The notes under the pieces were generated by a model. The model ran no database searches. It was given only the letters and a program-made list of their open reading frames with translations, and was not told the origin of the DNA. DNA of 64,000 nucleotides from Holophaga foetida DSM 6591 (GTDB taxonomy: Bacteria; Acidobacteriota; Holophagae; Holophagales; Holophagaceae), in assembly GCF_000242615.2 (NCBI RefSeq), contig NZ_KI912268.1:1770551-1834550 (forward strand). Direction: 5' to 3'. The position numbers and the translations under genes are program-made. Positions 61,582-64,000 of this stretch are shown one piece after another. Numbering within the stretch: position 1 is the first letter of the stretch; each line of letters starts with the position of its first letter.

Positions 61582-61601
61582 CCAAGAGCGTCGGCCTGGA
61601 A
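61542..61601 (+). pseudogene. Short-chain dehydrogenase gene remnant
   Basis: In a frame different from xdhC, bases 61542-61601 translate to YHAAKHSVLGLTKS and flanking residues, the catalytic Tyr-x-x-x-Lys stretch of a short-chain dehydrogenase. Only about 20 codons of the match remain; the sequence before it belongs to xdhC and the sequence after it drifts off any SDR pattern. It looks like a leftover from a gene deletion that joined xdhC to a relic. Confidence 0.6.
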
Positions 61602-61710
61602 GGAATGCTCAAGGGGGTGCCCATCGGTCCGCTTTTTTGCACCCCATGCACCCTCCGCGACCTCGGGCGGCCTCGTCACTTTCGAGCCCTGGACCTGAGC
61701 CGTGCCAAGG

Positions 61711-63648
61711 CTAGGGAACTGGTGCCCAGCCGATGGCGGAGAAGATGGTGGCGCGTTCGCTGTTGGATGGGTAGCTCGTGGTCTGTGTGTAGTCGCCCAG
61801 CGCGGCCGAGGACACCTCTGCAGCCGTCAGCACCTTGCTGAAAGATGATCGCCCGGTCATGCCCAGGGTGTCACCGCTTATGCTCATGCTGTTGTATTCC
61901 CGCCATCCAGCGGACGCCGTGGGGCTTGATGGGGAGGGCGCAACGGTGGAGTCCCAGCCAGCTGCGGTGATGTGGGTGTCCATCTTGCAGTTGAGGAACG
62001 CGACATTGTCCTCCCAGGTGCCCGCCGCCGCACGCGCCAGATAGCTGGAGGCGTGGCTGTCGATGGCTACGTGTACGCCGGACGGTCCGTCGGCACGGGT
62101 GAGGCTGCACCCGGCGAACACGAAGCCCTTGCTGCCAGGATAGGTGCGGGGCTGTACCAGGCTGCCGCCGGTGCCGTCGGCGTAGCCCGACACAGTGGCG
62201 GGGTGCGCCGAATCTCCGAGCGTCTCGAGGGTGCTGAGCTCGAACAGGGAGACGTAGTTGTTGCCCCAGATGGCATCCACGTTGCCGCTCACCTTGGTGT
62301 TGTAGAACCAGGTGTAGCCTTGCAGCTGGAGGGTATTCTGTTCGCTGTAGAAGTTGGCGTTCCTGGCGACCAGACGGTGTCCCGAGGAGGAGGACGAGGT
62401 GCTGCTCCGGAAGAAGAGGGCCTCGGCGCTGTTGCTGCTGGAGCCGCTGCGGATGTGAGTGTTCTTCAGGGTCAGGGTGTCCAAGGTGAGCAGGTCGCTG
62501 TTCTCCACCAGGAACACTGCGCGGCCCCCGCCAAATGTCGGCGTATTGGGGGATCCGGAGCCGCTGCCCGCGTTCAGGCCCTCGCTGTTGTCGTACTCAA
62601 GGATGACCCCGGCCCGGCTCTCCCCCATGATCGTCAGGTTGGTCCGGTTATACAGGTAGAGCAGCTCCCGGTAGGTCCCGTTCTTCAGGTTGATGACCGG
62701 GTTGGAGACGGAGGCGTTGACCATGTAGTAATCGAGCGCGCGCTGCAGGGTGTGGAAATCGACGGTGGTGTCGTTCGAAGGCCCCACCGTGAGGCTAGAC
62801 AACCCCGTGGCGGGGCCGCTGCTTCGGACAGTAAAGGTCCAGCCAGCCGCCTTGCCGATGCCCGCGAAGGTCCGACTGTTCAGGGTGGCGCCGGTGAAGG
62901 TGGTGGCGGGGATGCCCACATAGTATTGGGTCCCCAGGACCAGCTTGCCGCTGTGGGGGGTGAGGGTCACCGTGTTGCCATTGATCACAATGGGGCTAGT
63001 GGCCACGCCCCGCTGCTGGCTGCCGGCGAGGCCCAGGGTGTCGCTTTCACCGCTCAATTCGATGCGGTCCACGAGGGTGTCGTCGCTGGCCAGGAAGATG
63101 CGGATGGCGCCATGGCCCAGGGTCGGCGTGCTGTCGAAGGTCAGGGTCAGGCGGTCGTCCTCGTAGGCCGTGGTGGCCGCCGGCGCGGGGAACACCTGGG
63201 CGGAGCTCAGCCCATAGGTGGCGGTCGGATCGGTGTAGTCGGGCGAAATGGTGGCAACGAGGGTCCGGACCAGGGAGGCGTCAGAGCCGCTGGTGAAGGT
63301 AATGATGGCGGTGCCGTCCACCAGGGGAGTGAGGGTCACCGGGGTGGTGGTGCCGGAGGGGGAGCCCTTGCTCACCTGGACCACATCGCTGGGGGACGAG
63401 ACCACCGTGAAATCGTCGGCGGAGCCGTCGGCCTTGGTGGCCGTGACCTGCACCGTGGTGGCGTCGGCGCCCGCGACGGCGGTGTAGGTGGTGGCCGAGG
63501 GCGAAAGCGTCAGCACCGGCGAACCGGTAGCGGCCCCGCTGCTGTGGGTGTCGTTCCAGGGCAGGTAGTTGCCACACCCAGTCATCCCGACGACCGCCAC
63601 CAGGGCCGCCGCCACCCATACCCCACTCCACCGCACCGAAACATTCAT
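61711..63648 (-). CDS. Secreted pectinesterase-like lipoprotein
   Basis: 645 residues. An N-terminal signal region (VWVAAALVAVVGMTGC, a possible lipobox) is followed by a Thr/Ser-rich Ig-like part (about 45-145, bacterial Ig-like), a SbsA-like Ig domain (about 150-280, LTLTFDSTPTLGHGAIRIFLA) and a right-handed beta-helix of the pectin methylesterase type (about 290-620: DFHTLQRALDYYMV, GTYRELLYLYNRTNLTIMGE, YSEQNTLQLQGYTWFYNTKVSGNVDAIWG, with the paired Asp and Gln positions of the family). It would act on cell-surface or plant pectin. ATG at 63648 was chosen with GGGGGA upstream. Confidence 0.85.
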   Translation of the reverse strand: MNVSVRWSGVWVAAALVAVVGMTGCGNYLPWNDTHSSGAATGSPVLTLSPSATTYTAVAGADATTVQVTATKADGSADDFTVVSSPSDVVQVSKGSPSGTTTPVTLTPLVDGTAIITFTSGSDASLVRTLVATISPDYTDPTATYGLSSAQVFPAPAATTAYEDDRLTLTFDSTPTLGHGAIRIFLASDDTLVDRIELSGESDTLGLAGSQQRGVATSPIVINGNTVTLTPHSGKLVLGTQYYVGIPATTFTGATLNSRTFAGIGKAAGWTFTVRSSGPATGLSSLTVGPSNDTTVDFHTLQRALDYYMVNASVSNPVINLKNGTYRELLYLYNRTNLTIMGESRAGVILEYDNSEGLNAGSGSGSPNTPTFGGGRAVFLVENSDLLTLDTLTLKNTHIRSGSSSNSAEALFFRSSTSSSSSGHRLVARNANFYSEQNTLQLQGYTWFYNTKVSGNVDAIWGNNYVSLFELSTLETLGDSAHPATVSGYADGTGGSLVQPRTYPGSKGFVFAGCSLTRADGPSGVHVAIDSHASSYLARAAAGTWEDNVAFLNCKMDTHITAAGWDSTVAPSPSSPTASAGWREYNSMSISGDTLGMTGRSSFSKVLTAAEVSSAALGDYTQTTSYPSNSERATIFSAIGWAPVP

Positions 63649-63701
63649 CCGATAGTCCCCCAGGCCCATAGCGTGAGTTAGCGAGCTGATGACGCGGGCG
63701 A

Positions 63702-63729
63702 TACATAATTTAACCTGATTATCAGTCAA
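63702..63729 (-). promoter_or_regulatory. Candidate promoter of the pectinesterase-like gene
   Basis: On the minus strand TTGACT (63729-63724) and TATGTA (63707-63702) are spaced by 16 bases, about 54 bases before the ATG at 63648. The -35 is good (five of six); the -10 is weak (three of six). The remaining bases of the 63649-63937 gap show no other gene or repeat. Confidence 0.35.
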
Positions 63730-63937
63730 TCTCAGCCCAAAGAGTCATGTTTCTGAATTCGACTTCTCCCTGAGTCTGATGGCGGCTCGCGTAGTGCCAA
63801 ACGATCGTCGGAGATGACATGCGGGAGGACGGCTTAACCTCAAAGGGTATGGGGCAAAATCGCGATGATTCTTGAAGGTTTTCCAGCACTTACGAGCACA
63901 CCTGGAACCCCAGAAGCAAACCACCGACGCAACAAAG

Positions 63938-63970
63938 AACCCCCAACAAATATTGTATCTGTTGGGGGTT
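63938..63970 (-). terminator. Intrinsic terminator downstream of the tRNA
   Basis: Arms AACCCCCAAC and GTTGGGGGTT (63938-63947 and 63961-63970) pair over ten bases with a 13-base AT-rich loop, followed on the minus strand by TCTTTGTT. It lies just downstream of the tRNA 3' end, so it ends that transcript. Confidence 0.75.
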
Positions 63971-63974
63971 ACTC

Positions 63975-64000
63975 TGGTGGTCCCGGCGCGACTTGAACGC
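63975..64000 (-). tRNA. tRNA 3' end (partial, cut by window edge)
   Basis: The minus strand reads GCGTTCAAGTCGC (T-arm with TTCAAGT loop) then GCCGGGACC-A-CCA, the T-stem, acceptor strand, discriminator A and encoded CCA. The 5' half and anticodon are outside the window, so the amino acid cannot be named; the acceptor predicts a 5' end of GGTCCCG. Confidence 0.85.

Noticed and set aside
61972..63681. 569-codon plus-strand frame over the pectinesterase-like gene
   Set aside because: Antisense shadow rich in Gly/Arg/Val; the minus-strand protein has a signal and recognised domains.

Overview
This is a GC-rich, gene-dense bacterial chromosome segment with short intergenic gaps and many 4-base ATGA/GTGA gene overlaps. 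No phage, plasmid or insertion-sequence genes were seen. The mix of genes suggests an anaerobic or facultative Acidobacteriota of the Holophagae (Holophaga/Geothrix type): a V/A-type ATPase, a glycyl-radical 4-hydroxyphenylacetate decarboxylase, HydE, an S46 dipeptidyl peptidase, a leukotriene-A4-hydrolase-like M1 peptidase, DUF4388 proteins and CHASE8 hybrid kinases. That placement is inference from gene content; no rRNA gene is present.

Layout. 1-363: start of a Fic-family gene leaving the left edge. 929-5988: a complete hpdB-hpdC-hpdA operon (4-hydroxyphenylacetate to p-cresol) with a divergent LysR regulator. 6113-17153: a P-type cation ATPase, then a nine-subunit V-type ATPase operon (G-C-I-K-F-E-A-B-D) with a palindromic repeat element between subunits A and B. 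17181-23506: YaiI-like protein, CHASE8 hybrid kinase, SPFH protein, TPR protein and a receiver-SHOCT protein. 23579-28640: FAD oxidoreductase, FtsX, DUF4388 protein, a RibBA-like protein with a degenerate second domain, cyclic-nucleotide-binding protein, thioredoxin. 28761-34668: lysS, hydroxyacid dehydrogenase, DUF1015, receiver-DUF4388, GH113-like hydrolase. 34962-39358: a YfiR/CHASE8 hybrid kinase/receiver/receiver-kinase signalling operon. 39345-44872: CorC-like protein, membrane acyltransferase-like protein, ComF, HydE, CDF transporter. 45572-51954: M1 peptidase, O-methyltransferase, acyl-AMP ligase, stand-alone ACP and LpxL-like acyltransferase in one run, then a GGDEF-hemerythrin protein. 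52045-56550: FabG, S46 peptidase, and an IspH-UbiA fusion. 56886-61581: small proteins, ferritin-like protein, ROK kinase, DUF364 and XdhC. 61711-64000: secreted pectinesterase-like lipoprotein and the 3' end of a tRNA.

How the genes fit together. The window joins anaerobic aromatic and amino-acid metabolism (hpdBCA, HydE, XdhC/DUF364), ion-coupled energy conservation (V-ATPase, P-type ATPase), extracellular polymer and peptide breakdown (pectinesterase, GH113-like, S46, M1), and dense signalling (two CHASE8 hybrid kinases, several receivers, GGDEF-hemerythrin, cyclic-nucleotide-binding protein).

The least ordinary material is non-coding. A family of palindromic elements occurs at 14851-15130, 44990-45540 and possibly 56761-56816, with arms that differ in sequence between copies but remain perfectly self-complementary and an inner hairpin that covaries. 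The copy inside the V-ATPase operon carries an open frame that overlaps both neighbours by 4 bases, so translational coupling could be kept. The lpxL-acp-ligase-methyltransferase run and the IspH-UbiA fusion are the most interesting coding units.
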